A DNA stretch of 47,519 nt from an uncultured bacterium (GTDB lineage: Bacteria > Verrucomicrobiota > Kiritimatiellia > RFP12 > UBA1067). Location of the stretch: assembly GCA_902775595.1 (NCBI GenBank), contig CACYNF010000007.1, forward strand, positions 1 to 47,519, in the 5' to 3' direction. The position numbers and the translations under genes are program-made. Positions 8,336-15,990 of the stretch are shown in pieces. The notes beneath the pieces were generated by a model. The model was not told where the DNA came from. It was given only the letters and a program-made list of their open reading frames with translations, and searched no databases. Every line of letters begins with the position of its first letter. Within the stretch, counting starts at the first letter, position 1.

Positions 8336-9190
8336 ATGAAAGTGCTTTTCCTGTTCATCGACGGCGTGGGCTTACGCGACGCTGCTACGGACAACCCTGT
8401 CAATCCAGAGGTGTGTCCCGCCCTGTGCCGTCTTGTCTCGAAGCACGGGAAGCCAATCGACGCGCGCCTCGGGATTGACGGCCCGCCGCAGAGCGCGACG
8501 GGCCAGGCTACGATGTTCACCGGCGACAACTGCGCGGCGGCGATGGGCAAGCACTGCGAAGGATTCCCGGGGCCGAACCTCAGGAAGATCGTCGAGACGG
8601 GCAACCTCTTCCTCGAGCTTCGCAAGAGGGGGAAGAGCGTCTGCTTCTCCGACGCCTATCTCGTCGACTCCGCCGACGAGCTCGCGTCGCGCAGGTTCAA
8701 GTCGGTCACGACGGTGATGGCGCTCACCGCGCCCGAGACGATAAGAACAGTCGACGATCTCCTGAACGGACAGGCGGTGATGCAGGACCTCACGCGCGAG
8801 ACGATCCAGGACCGCTGGCCCGACATCGCCGTCATACCGCCGCAGCGCGCGGCCGAGCACCTCGCGGCGATCGCGCGCAGGAACGACTTCACGCTTTTCG
8901 AGTTCTTCCAGTCCGACGTCGCGGGGCACTCCATGGACTACGCGCGCGCATGCGCGGTGCTCAGGACGTACGACCGGTTCCTCGCCTCGCTCGTCCGGTT
9001 TGCCGAGGCGATGGGCGTGACCATAGTCCTGACATCGGACCACGGCAACGTCGAGAACATGTCCGAGAGGGGGCATACCCTGAACCCCGTTCCGTTCGTC
9101 GCCTTCGGCCCCAAGGAGGAATTCCTGCGGGAGCGCGTCTCGTCGCTCGTCGACGTGACGCCTGCGATACTTTCCGCTTTCGACACATAA
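8336..9190 (+). CDS. Alkaline-phosphatase-superfamily metalloenzyme (phosphoglycerate-mutase-like fold)
   Basis: The 284-residue protein belongs to the superfamily that includes cofactor-independent phosphoglycerate mutase, phosphopentomutase and alkaline phosphatase. Metal-binding and catalytic motifs are visible: FLFIDGVGLRD at the N terminus, the nucleophile Ser/Thr region QSATGQATMFTG at about residue 59, FFQSDVAGH, and LTSDHGNVENMSERGHT near the C terminus. It is much shorter than true phosphoglycerate mutase (about 510 residues) and lacks that enzyme's inserted domain. I therefore call only a phosphohydrolase or phosphomutase of unknown substrate. It has its own promoter and a near-leaderless start, and lies upstream of the sugar-kinase genes. 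Confidence 0.8.
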   Translation: MKVLFLFIDGVGLRDAATDNPVNPEVCPALCRLVSKHGKPIDARLGIDGPPQSATGQATMFTGDNCAAAMGKHCEGFPGPNLRKIVETGNLFLELRKRGKSVCFSDAYLVDSADELASRRFKSVTTVMALTAPETIRTVDDLLNGQAVMQDLTRETIQDRWPDIAVIPPQRAAEHLAAIARRNDFTLFEFFQSDVAGHSMDYARACAVLRTYDRFLASLVRFAEAMGVTIVLTSDHGNVENMSERGHTLNPVPFVAFGPKEEFLRERVSSLVDVTPAILSAFDT

Positions 9191-9221
9191 TAACAAAAAC
9201 AAAAAGCAAAGGAGAAAAACC

Positions 9222-10616
9222 ATGGCATGTTCATGCGGCAAGGCAAAGTGCAAGTGCGGATCGGAGTTCTGGGCCCCGATTATGGCGCTCGCCGAAATCG
9301 AAAGCGGGCTCGGCGCGAAGAACGACGTCGTTGCGGTCGCGTGGGAGCGCGAGGACGGGAAGGTCTACCGCTACGACCTTGAGATCCCGAGGCGCCTGAG
9401 CCCCGAGGCGACCAAGTTCGTCTCGCATGTCGTCGACCGCATCGCGAAGTTCATCGTGTGGGCCGCGGGCGGATGGAAGCTCTATCTCGCCGGTCCCGAC
9501 GCAGTCGTCCAGCCCGTCGCGAAGGCGTACACGAAGAAGGGCTCCAGGAAGTTCGACTACGAGTTCTTCTCCGACCTCTACGGGCGCCCCGTCGAGACGG
9601 TCGTCCTTCCGCTCAGGAAGATGCCCGTGCAGAAGGAGACGCTCACGAAGGTGAAGACGGTCGCCGACGGCTGCCGCATCGGCTTCGACCTCGGCGCGAG
9701 CGACTTCAAGATCTCCGCGCTCAACAAGGGCAAGGTCGTGTTCTCCAAGGAGTTCCCGTGGGATCCGCGGAACAACGCCGATCCCGAGTACCACTACTCG
9801 AAGCTCACCGAGGGCCTCAAGGCGGCCGCGGCGACCCTGCCGCGCGTCGACGCGATCGGCGGCTCCACGGCCGGCACGCTCGTCGGCAAGAAGATGGGCG
9901 TTGCCTCGCTCTTCCGCGCCATCAAGGGGAAGAACCCGTCCAAGTACCCGATTGCGCAGGACATGTTCTTCCGCGTCGAGAAGGACTGGGGCGTTCCCTT
10001 CGAGATCTACAACGACGGCGACGTCTCGGCTCTCGCCGGAATGATCACGATGGGCAAGAAGGGCATCCTCGGCGTCGCGATGGGTTCCTCCGAAGCCGTC
10101 GGCTTCATCGACAAGTCCGGAGCGCTCACGGGCCGCATCACCGAGCTCGCGTTCGCCCCCGTCGACTTCAACCCCAAGGCGCCCGCGGACGAGTGGTCCG
10201 GTGACGCCGGCGTCGGCTCGATGGCGTTCTCGCAGCAGGCCGTCAACTGGCTCGCCGAGAAGTACGGCTTCAAGTTCCCGAAGACGATGAAGCTCCCCGA
10301 GCGCCTCAAGGTCGTGCAGGCCGCGATGGAGAAGGGCGACTCCAAGGCGCTCAAGGTCTACGTGCAGATCGGCCGATTCCTCGCGCACGCGATTCCGTGG
10401 TACAAGGAGTTCTACGACTACTCGAGCATGATGCTGCTCGGCCGCGTCACGAGCGGGCTCGGCGGCGACGTCATCCTCGAGACGGCGCGCGCGATGCTCA
10501 AGGACATCTACCCGGCGACCGCCGAGGAGATCGAGCTCATCGTTCCCGACGAGCACTTCCGCCGCCTCGGCCAGTCCGTAGCGGCCGCGCAGATCCCCGT
10601 CATCAAGAAGCGCTGA
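9222..10616 (+). CDS. ROK/ASKHA-fold sugar kinase-like protein with a cysteine-rich N terminus
   Basis: The 464-residue protein has a sugar-kinase fold with FDLGASDFKISAL (phosphate-1 loop, near residue 152), NDGDVSALAG (catalytic-Asp region as in ROK kinases) and GVAMGSSEAVGFID. An N-terminal domain of about 140 residues precedes the kinase core and begins MACSCGKAKCKCGSEF, with four cysteines in the first twelve residues that could bind a metal. The usual ROK zinc motif CxCGxxGC is absent from the core. The start follows AAAGGAG at a good distance. It is directly upstream of a NahK-like kinase (14 bases) and rpe, so it probably phosphorylates a hexose or hexosamine in the same catabolic route; substrate unknown. 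Confidence 0.7.
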   Translation: MACSCGKAKCKCGSEFWAPIMALAEIESGLGAKNDVVAVAWEREDGKVYRYDLEIPRRLSPEATKFVSHVVDRIAKFIVWAAGGWKLYLAGPDAVVQPVAKAYTKKGSRKFDYEFFSDLYGRPVETVVLPLRKMPVQKETLTKVKTVADGCRIGFDLGASDFKISALNKGKVVFSKEFPWDPRNNADPEYHYSKLTEGLKAAAATLPRVDAIGGSTAGTLVGKKMGVASLFRAIKGKNPSKYPIAQDMFFRVEKDWGVPFEIYNDGDVSALAGMITMGKKGILGVAMGSSEAVGFIDKSGALTGRITELAFAPVDFNPKAPADEWSGDAGVGSMAFSQQAVNWLAEKYGFKFPKTMKLPERLKVVQAAMEKGDSKALKVYVQIGRFLAHAIPWYKEFYDYSSMMLLGRVTSGLGGDVILETARAMLKDIYPATAEEIELIVPDEHFRRLGQSVAAAQIPVIKKR

Positions 10617-10630
10617 AAGGTCTGCAGAAA

Positions 10631-11647
10631 ATGACTGACGAACAGAAGAAGGTTCTCGAGGCGTCCGGCATCGTTGACGCGACCGACGTGTCGCGCTACG
10701 GTTCCGGCCACATCAACGAGACGTACAAGGTCGAGACGGCGTCGGGCGCGCGCTACATACTGCAGCGCGTCAACACGACGATCTTCGACGTCGATCTCCT
10801 GAAGACGAACGTCGTCCGCGTGACGGAGTTCCTGAAGTCCAAGGGAGTGAAGTCGCTCGAGGTCGTCGGATACGACAACCCGTGGCGAATCTACAAGTTC
10901 CTCGAGGGCTACACGTCGCGCGACGTCGTCTCAGAGCCGCACCAGGCGTACGACGTCGGCCGCGCGTTCGCGAAGTTCCAGAACGACCTCGCCGACATCC
11001 CGCCGCCTCGGCTCGAGGACATCATCCCGAAGTTCCACGACACGCCGAACCGCCTGAAGCAGCTCGACGATGCCGCCGCGAAGGACGTGAAGGGCCGGCT
11101 TCAGTCGGTCGCCGCCGAGATGGCGTTCGTCGATTCGTGGCGCAGGAACGCGAGCCGCATCGTCGACCTCATGGCGTCGGGCGAAATCCCCGAGCGCGTG
11201 ACGCACAACGACACGAAGATCAACAACGTGATGATCGACGCGAAGGGCGAGGCGGTCGTGATCGACCTCGACACGACTATGCCCGGCTCCGCGCTCTTCG
11301 ACTTCGGCGACATGGTCAGGACTTCGACCGCCGCCGCCGCGGAGGACGAGGCGGACCTCTCGAAGGTGTTCGCGAAGCGCGAGTACTTCGAGGCGCTTGC
11401 GAAGGGCTACCTCGAGGGCGCGAAGTTCCTCAACGAAGCCGAGCGCGCGAACCTCGTGTTCTCCGGAAAGCTCGCGACGTTCGAGGTGGGAATCCGCTTC
11501 CTCGCCGACTACCTCGCGGGCGACGTGTACTTCCACACCAAGTACGACGACCACAACCTCGTCCGCGCGCGCAACCAGTTCCAGATGGTTCGCTCGCTCG
11601 AGGAGCAGACGGCCGACTTCGAGGCGATAGTGAAGGGGCTCTCTTGA
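10631..11647 (+). CDS. APH-fold kinase, N-acetylhexosamine 1-kinase (NahK)-like
   Basis: The 338-residue protein has the aminoglycoside-phosphotransferase fold. Its catalytic loop is THNDTKINNVMID (His192, Asn193, Asp194), followed by the metal-binding VIDLDTTMPG and FDFGDMVRT. HNDTK and IDLDT in this spacing are characteristic of the family that contains the anomeric N-acetylhexosamine 1-kinase of the lacto-N-biose/galacto-N-biose pathway. It would phosphorylate GlcNAc or GalNAc at C1 with ATP. ILQRVN near the N terminus is shared with the paralogue at 16668. The gene sits between a ROK-like kinase and rpe; its stop codon overlaps the rpe start. Other sugar or amino-alcohol substrates remain possible. 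Confidence 0.8.
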   Translation: MTDEQKKVLEASGIVDATDVSRYGSGHINETYKVETASGARYILQRVNTTIFDVDLLKTNVVRVTEFLKSKGVKSLEVVGYDNPWRIYKFLEGYTSRDVVSEPHQAYDVGRAFAKFQNDLADIPPPRLEDIIPKFHDTPNRLKQLDDAAAKDVKGRLQSVAAEMAFVDSWRRNASRIVDLMASGEIPERVTHNDTKINNVMIDAKGEAVVIDLDTTMPGSALFDFGDMVRTSTAAAAEDEADLSKVFAKREYFEALAKGYLEGAKFLNEAERANLVFSGKLATFEVGIRFLADYLAGDVYFHTKYDDHNLVRARNQFQMVRSLEEQTADFEAIVKGLS

Positions 11648-12306
11648 AGATAGAGATCCTTCCGTCGCTTCTTGCGGCAGACCTCGGACGCCTCGCCGAA
11701 GAGACGAGGCGCGCCGAGGCGTCTGGCGCAGACGCCTTGCACATCGACATCATGGATCCGCACTTCGTGCCCAACATGAGCTTCGGTCCGTCGATCGTCG
11801 ACTTCTGCAGGAAGACCTGCCCCGCGTTCTACCGCAACGTCCATCTCATGATGTCGCGCCCCGACCTCTACATCGAGAAGTTCGCCGCCGCCGGCGCGCA
11901 GACGCTCCAGATACACGTCGAGGCGGACTGCGATCTCCACGTCGAGCTTAAGCGCATCAGGGCGCTTGGCGTGAAGAGCGCGATCGTGCTGAACCCCGAG
12001 ACCGACGTCGAGATGCTGACGCCCTATCTTGGCGAGATCGACGAGGCGCTCGTGATGACGGTGCATCCCGGCTATGGCGGGCAGAAGTTCATCGCCGAGT
12101 GCCTTCCGAAGGTCACGTGGCTTAGGGGGCGCCGTCCAAGTCTCGACATCATGATCGACGGCGGCGGAAACGCCGAGACGATTCCGCTCGCGGCGAAGGC
12201 GGGCGCAAACCAGTTCGTCGCCGGCTCCTACCTCTTCGGCAAAACCGACATGCGCGCGGCGGTTGCCGACTTGAGAAAAGGTATCCAATCCGCTCTCCAA
12301 CTCTGA
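11644..12306 (+). CDS. rpe: Ribulose-phosphate 3-epimerase
   Basis: The enzyme interconverts ribulose 5-phosphate and xylulose 5-phosphate in the pentose phosphate pathway. The 220-residue TIM barrel has all family signatures: ILPSLLAADLGRLAEE, HIDIMDPHFVPNMSFGP with metal and catalytic residues, HLMMSRPD, MTVHPGYGGQKF and IDGGGN. The start is a TTG that overlaps the stop of the upstream kinase (TTGA), the only start that gives the family N terminus. The 3' end is unusual: the last codons and stop lie inside a 22-base repeat (12295-12316) that recurs just before coaC, so the C-terminal LQL is repeat-encoded. Confidence 0.95.
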   Translation: MKIEILPSLLAADLGRLAEETRRAEASGADALHIDIMDPHFVPNMSFGPSIVDFCRKTCPAFYRNVHLMMSRPDLYIEKFAAAGAQTLQIHVEADCDLHVELKRIRALGVKSAIVLNPETDVEMLTPYLGEIDEALVMTVHPGYGGQKFIAECLPKVTWLRGRRPSLDIMIDGGGNAETIPLAAKAGANQFVAGSYLFGKTDMRAAVADLRKGIQSALQL

Positions 12307-12316
12307 ACTCCAACTC
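12293..12316 (+). repeat. CTCCAACTCTGAACTCCAACTC repeat, copy 1
   Basis: A 22-base unit at 12295-12316 is repeated exactly at 12392-12413. This copy carries the rpe stop codon. A 15-base part recurs inside the fkp-like gene at 13481-13495. Confidence 0.8.
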
Positions 12317-12321
12317 AAACT

Positions 12322-12352
12322 CCTGCCTCTGCGTCTCTGCGCCTCTGCGTTA
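12322..12352 (-). repeat. Dispersed repeat of the AACGCAGAGGCGCAGAGACGCAGAG type
   Basis: On the minus strand a run of A/T precedes AACGCAGAGGCGCAGAGACG. I recall near-identical elements as dispersed repeats in many unrelated bacterial genomes. It lies between the two 22-base repeats in the rpe-coaC gap. Confidence 0.6.
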
Positions 12353-12391
12353 AAAAAAACTTCATAAAAGATCTCCCCCACCACTCTCCAA

Positions 12392-12413
12392 CTCCAACTC
12401 TGAACTCCAACTC
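12392..12413 (+). repeat. CTCCAACTCTGAACTCCAACTC repeat, copy 2
   Basis: An exact 22-base copy of 12295-12316, ending three bases before the coaC start codon. It occupies the place where a Shine-Dalgarno site would be expected, and none is seen. Confidence 0.8.
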
Positions 12414-12416
12414 TTA

Positions 12417-12947
12417 ATGAAACATCGAATTCTTCTCTGCGTCACCGGCTCGATCGCGGCCTACAAGGCGGCGGAGCTCGTGCGGCTTTTCGTCAAGAAC
12501 GGCGACGAAGTGCGCGTCGTCATGACTCCCGCGGCTTGCGAGTTCGTCTCGCCGCTCACCTTCCAGACGCTTTCCAGGAACCCCGTCTACGTCGAGGAAT
12601 TCAAGCGTCCGGCGGAGTGGCGTCCCGAGCACATATCGCTCGCCGACTGCGATCTCGCCGTTGTCGCCCCCGCGACTGCGAACACAATCGCCAAGCTGCG
12701 TTACGGCCTTGCCGACAACCTGCTCACATCGACACTGCTCGCGACGCGCGCGCCAATCGCAATCGCGCCGGCGATGAACGACGGCATGTGGGAAAACGCC
12801 GTCACGCGCGAGAACATCGACGCGCTCGAGAAGCGGGGCGTCAGGATTGTCGCGCCCGGATACGGCGAGCTCGCGTGCGGGACGAGCGGTCTCGGCCGCA
12901 TGGCCGAGCCGGACGAAATCTTCAAGGCCGTGGAGTCGATTTCGTGA
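12417..12947 (+). CDS. coaC: Phosphopantothenoylcysteine decarboxylase (CoaC only)
   Basis: This FMN-dependent enzyme decarboxylates 4'-phosphopantothenoylcysteine to 4'-phosphopantetheine on the way to coenzyme A. The 176-residue protein has LLCVTGSIAAYKAAEL for flavin binding, APATANTIAKLRYGLADNLLT, the substrate motif PAMNDGMW (family PxMNxxMW) and the catalytic cysteine in ELACGTSGLGRM. In most bacteria the protein is a CoaBC fusion of about 400 residues; here only the CoaC half exists and the next gene is not CoaB. The ligase must be encoded elsewhere or be a different form. The stop overlaps the start of the fkp-like gene. Confidence 0.93.
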   Translation: MKHRILLCVTGSIAAYKAAELVRLFVKNGDEVRVVMTPAACEFVSPLTFQTLSRNPVYVEEFKRPAEWRPEHISLADCDLAVVAPATANTIAKLRYGLADNLLTSTLLATRAPIAIAPAMNDGMWENAVTRENIDALEKRGVRIVAPGYGELACGTSGLGRMAEPDEIFKAVESIS

Positions 12948-15157
12948 AGTTCGACGTCCTTGTAGTAACTGCGTCAAATGAAGCCCAGGCGCGTGGATAC
13001 CGCGCCATGGTCGCGCCGCTCGTGGGCGCGCTTGCAGAAAAAATCCTCGTCGTTCCCGATCCTGGAGGCAAGCGCGTTGGTTCGCTCGGCAGCACAGTCG
13101 GCGTCCTGAAGAAGCTTGGAGACGTCTCGAAGAGCCGAGTGCTCGTCTGCCATTCCGGCGGCGACTCGAAGCGACTCCCCGCGTATGCCGCGATCGGCAA
13201 GGCGTTTGTCCCTGTGCCCGATAGCCGCGGCAGGACCGTTTCCCTCTTCGAGCGCATTGTCGCGAACATGGAACGGCTGAAGCTCCCGAAGGGCGGGGTC
13301 CTTGTAGTCTGCGGCGATGTCGCGCCCGAGTTTGATTTTGGTTCGTGCGATTTCTCGAAGGGCGGCGTCACGGGGGTTGCGTACTACGACTCGCCGGAAG
13401 AGGGTTCGCGCCACGGCGTCTATGTTCCTGAGAAGTTGGAGTCCAAAGTCGGAGTTGGAGAAAGGAACAATTCCACTCTCGAACTCCAACTCAAAACTCG
13501 AACTTCACATATTGGTAGGGACGCCTGTCCCCAGGCGTCCACGGACGGTTTGGAAAACCGTCCCTACCAAGTAAAAGCGTTTCTCCAGAAGCCGTCGCCT
13601 TCCGCCGCAAAATCGGCGGGCGCGGTGCGCCGCGGGAAGGTCGCCGTCGATACGGGAATTCTCTGGATCGACCCCGCGACAGCGAAGAAGATCGTCGCCG
13701 CCGGATGGAAGGTCGGCGACATCTACGACGAATTCGCGCACGAGCTTCTCGGCGGTTTCGCGCCTTTCCACGTGAATGTCGTTCCGCGCTGCTCGTTCTT
13801 CCACATCGGTTCGACGCGCGAGCTTCTTGCGCGGCTCGGGAAGGGGCGCGAGTGGGTCGAGGGCTGCGCGATCCCGCGCGGCGAAATGAAGCTCGGCGGA
13901 AGAAACGTCGTCACGTTCGTGCCGAGGGAGCTTGGCCCAATCGATCTTGCCGAGGGCGAGTGCCTTACGTGCCTTCCCGTCGGAGGGAAGTGGCTTCCGA
14001 TCCGCTATCGCGTGGAGGACGATTTCAAGTCCGACGGAAAGTGGGAGAAACTAAAGCTCGGGGAGATCATGAAGAGGGTCGACCACAAGAAGCTTCTTGC
14101 GCTTCGCAAAGCGGAGGACTGCATCACTGTGGAACTTCCGCTTCGCATCGACTTCGCGGGCGGCTGGAGCGACACTCCGCCGATATGCTACAAGATGGGC
14201 GGCGCGGTTTTCAATGCTGCCGTAACGCTGAACGGCGTGAAGCCGGTCAAGGTGCGCGTCCGGCGTCTCGCCGAGAGGGAGGTGCGCGTCGAAAGCGTCG
14301 ACCTCGGGAAGTCCGGCGTTCTAAAGTCGCTTGCCGAAATCCGCGCGCCGAAAGATCCGCACGACTGGTGCGCTCTCGTAAAGAGCGCGCTCACGGTGAC
14401 GAAGTTCGACTTCTCGCATGGCGGGCTCGACATCAAGATTTCCGCCGACGTCCCGAAGGGCAGCGGCATGGGCACGAGCTCGATTCTCGGCGCGGCGCTC
14501 GTCACTGCGCTTGAGCGCGTCGCGGGCCGCAGGCCGGAATGGAAGCGCGTCGCGTCGCTCACCCTCGCGCTTGAAAAGGAGATGGCGACCGGCGGCGGCT
14601 GGCAGGACCAGATCGGCGGCCTCGTTCCCGGCGCGCACCTTGTCGTGACAAAGCCCGGCAAAAGCCAGGATCCGCGCATGTCGCGCGTCTCGCCGCGCGC
14701 CGAGAAGGCGTTCTCGAAGTTTCTCGGGGACCGCGCGCTTCTATACTTCACCGGCCGCAAGCGCATGGCCCGGAACGTCCTCCGCGGCGTCCTCGCGTTC
14801 TTCGCGGAGAATCCCGACGACATCGCGTGTTCGATCGTGCGCCGGCTGAAGAGCGACGCGGAGCGCGCGTTCAAGGCCGTCGAGTCGTGCGACTGGGATT
14901 CGTTCTGCTCGGCTGTCAACGACTACTGGCTTTCCAAGAAGGCGCTCGACCCCGGAAGCACAAATCCGCTCGTCGAGCTGATCATCGCGCGAATGGCGCC
15001 GTGGATTTCCGCCGTGAGCCTGTGCGGCGCAGGCGGCGGCGGCTTCATGTTCGTCGTCGCGCGTTCGAAGGACGCGAAGGCGAAGATCAAGTCGGTTCTC
15101 GAGAAGCATCCGCCGATCAAGTCGGGGCGCTTCTTCGACTTCGAGATAGCCGAGTAG
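12944..15157 (+). CDS. fkp: Bifunctional fucokinase / fucose-1-phosphate guanylyltransferase-like (Fkp)
   Basis: Fkp enzymes turn L-fucose and GTP into GDP-fucose for surface glycans. The 737-residue protein has an N-terminal nucleotidyltransferase half, with CHSGGDSKRLPAYAAIGKAFVPVP near residue 70 and ASRHGVY-type and FLQKPS motifs. A left-handed helix region follows, then a C-terminal GHMP kinase (LPLRIDFAGGWSDTPPIC near residue 400, DVPKGSGMGTSSILGAAL near 500, and LCGAGGGGFMF). It is shorter than the roughly 950-residue Bacteroides enzyme. Residues about 163-209 are encoded by two palindromic repeats (13432-13506 and 13512-13570) kept in frame between SRHGVYVPEKL and VKAFLQKPS, where relatives have a short loop. 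The GTG start overlaps the coaC stop. The sugar could be another 6-deoxy or heptose sugar. Confidence 0.82.
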   Translation: MKFDVLVVTASNEAQARGYRAMVAPLVGALAEKILVVPDPGGKRVGSLGSTVGVLKKLGDVSKSRVLVCHSGGDSKRLPAYAAIGKAFVPVPDSRGRTVSLFERIVANMERLKLPKGGVLVVCGDVAPEFDFGSCDFSKGGVTGVAYYDSPEEGSRHGVYVPEKLESKVGVGERNNSTLELQLKTRTSHIGRDACPQASTDGLENRPYQVKAFLQKPSPSAAKSAGAVRRGKVAVDTGILWIDPATAKKIVAAGWKVGDIYDEFAHELLGGFAPFHVNVVPRCSFFHIGSTRELLARLGKGREWVEGCAIPRGEMKLGGRNVVTFVPRELGPIDLAEGECLTCLPVGGKWLPIRYRVEDDFKSDGKWEKLKLGEIMKRVDHKKLLALRKAEDCITVELPLRIDFAGGWSDTPPICYKMGGAVFNAAVTLNGVKPVKVRVRRLAEREVRVESVDLGKSGVLKSLAEIRAPKDPHDWCALVKSALTVTKFDFSHGGLDIKISADVPKGSGMGTSSILGAALVTALERVAGRRPEWKRVASLTLALEKEMATGGGWQDQIGGLVPGAHLVVTKPGKSQDPRMSRVSPRAEKAFSKFLGDRALLYFTGRKRMARNVLRGVLAFFAENPDDIACSIVRRLKSDAERAFKAVESCDWDSFCSAVNDYWLSKKALDPGSTNPLVELIIARMAPWISAVSLCGAGGGGFMFVVARSKDAKAKIKSVLEKHPPIKSGRFFDFEIAE
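13432..13506. repeat. Palindromic element A inside the fkp-like gene
   Basis: GAAGTT at 13432-13437 pairs with AACTTC at 13501-13506. Inside, GAGTTGGAG at 13452-13460 pairs with CTCCAACTC at 13484-13492. The right part shares GAACTCCAACTCAAA with the rpe-coaC intergenic repeats. The reading frame passes through uninterrupted. Confidence 0.75.
13512..13570. repeat. Palindromic element B inside the fkp-like gene (cloverleaf-like)
   Basis: A perfect 12-base outer stem, TTGGTAGGGACG at 13512-13523 with CGTCCCTACCAA at 13559-13570, encloses two hairpins: GGACGCCTG/CAGGCGTCC (13519-13527 with 13532-13540) and GGACGGTTT/AAACCGTCC (13543-13551 with 13555-13563). The whole 59 bases are translated as part of the host protein. 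Confidence 0.85.
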
Positions 15158-15163
15158 TTAACT

Positions 15164-15190
15164 GTGTAGAAAGTGTAGGACATGTAGAAG
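15164..15190 (+). repeat. GTGTAGAAAGTGTAGGACATGTAGAAG repeat, copy 1
   Basis: This 27-base element lies 24 bases before the start of the glycosyltransferase gene. A diverged copy on the opposite strand occurs at 18435-18462 in the gap before thiE. Both stand next to CACGGCT. Confidence 0.7.
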
Positions 15191-15214
15191 ATGCATGTTA
15201 TGCACGGCTGAAAA

Positions 15215-15955
15215 ATGAAGACGATAGTAGTAATACCGACATACGACGAGAAGGACAACGTCGCCCCGATGGCCGAGGCGGTGCTCGCGAGCTATGTCGA
15301 ACTCCTCTTCGTCGACGACAACTCTCCCGACGGAACGGGCGAGGTTCTTGACGCGCTCGCGGCGAAGGAGCCGCGCATCCATGTCCTGCACCGCGAGAAG
15401 AAGGAAGGTCTTGGCCGCGCATACGTCGCGGGCTTCGCGAAGGCGCTCGAACTCGGCGCGGAACTTGTCGTCCAGATGGACTGCGACTTCAGCCACGATC
15501 CGAAGGACGTCGCTCGCCTTGTCGAGGCCATCTCCACGCCGATTTCCTCCAGGCAATCAGGCAACTCCGACGACGAGAAAAAATTCCCAGACCTCGTCAT
15601 CGGCTCGCGGTATGTTCCCGGCGGCTCGACGCCGGGCTGGCCCTTCAAGCGCCGCCTCATTTCGCGCGCCGGCGGAATCTTCATCCGCACCGTCACCGGA
15701 ATGCCGGTCAGGGATCCGACCGGCGGCTTCAAGTGCTGGAGGAAGACGACGCTCGAGAAGATCGATTTCGCCACCGTTGCTTCGGCGGGGTATTCCTTCC
15801 AGTTGGAGATGAACCACAGGACGTGGAAGGCGGGGCTGTCCATAAAGGAGATTCCAATCGCCTTTACCGACCGCGTCGCCGGCTACTCCAAGATCACCGC
15901 CGGAATCGCGAGGGAATCCCTCAAGATCGCCTGGCGACTGCGGAGGTTTTTCTGA
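15215..15955 (+). CDS. Polyprenol-phosphate mannosyltransferase-like GT2 glycosyltransferase
   Basis: The 246-residue GT-A enzyme resembles dolichol-phosphate mannose synthase, which moves a sugar from a nucleotide donor to polyprenyl phosphate at the inner face of the membrane. Seen motifs are VVIPTYDEKDNV at the start, the DDNSPDGTG signature, QMDCDFSHDPKDV (the DxD metal site) and GSRYVPGGSTPGWP. PTGGFKCW and YSFQLEMNHRTWKAG follow. No C-terminal membrane helices are present, as in the soluble class. The start ATG has a GAAAA stretch but no strong Shine-Dalgarno site. The flanking genes (fkp-like, gmk) deal with GDP sugars or guanine nucleotides, consistent with a GDP-sugar donor; that link is inference. 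Confidence 0.88.
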   Translation: MKTIVVIPTYDEKDNVAPMAEAVLASYVELLFVDDNSPDGTGEVLDALAAKEPRIHVLHREKKEGLGRAYVAGFAKALELGAELVVQMDCDFSHDPKDVARLVEAISTPISSRQSGNSDDEKKFPDLVIGSRYVPGGSTPGWPFKRRLISRAGGIFIRTVTGMPVRDPTGGFKCWRKTTLEKIDFATVASAGYSFQLEMNHRTWKAGLSIKEIPIAFTDRVAGYSKITAGIARESLKIAWRLRRFF

Positions 15956-15959
15956 TTAT

Positions 15960-15985
15960 CTCACACAGGGACGCAAAGGCACAGG
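15960..15985 (+). repeat. CACACAGGGACGCAAAGGCACAGG dispersed repeat before gmk
   Basis: This element is related to those at 1323-1352 (minus) and 18494-18524. Its CACAGGG, four bases before the ATG, is the only ribosome-site-like sequence for gmk. Confidence 0.6.
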
Positions 15986-15990
15986 GTTTT

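Noticed and set aside
8336-9190. Cofactor-independent phosphoglycerate mutase or phosphopentomutase
   Set aside because: The protein is far too short for phosphoglycerate mutase and lacks the insert domain, and the motifs do not single out phosphopentomutase.
13512-13570. tRNA-like cloverleaf
   Set aside because: The two-hairpin structure has only a superficial resemblance: there is no T-loop GTTCRA sequence, the arm lengths are wrong, and it lies inside an intact reading frame.
12944-13570. Frameshift or pseudogene in the fkp-like gene caused by the repeats
   Set aside because: The reading frame is continuous across both elements, and conserved motifs appear on either side in the same frame.
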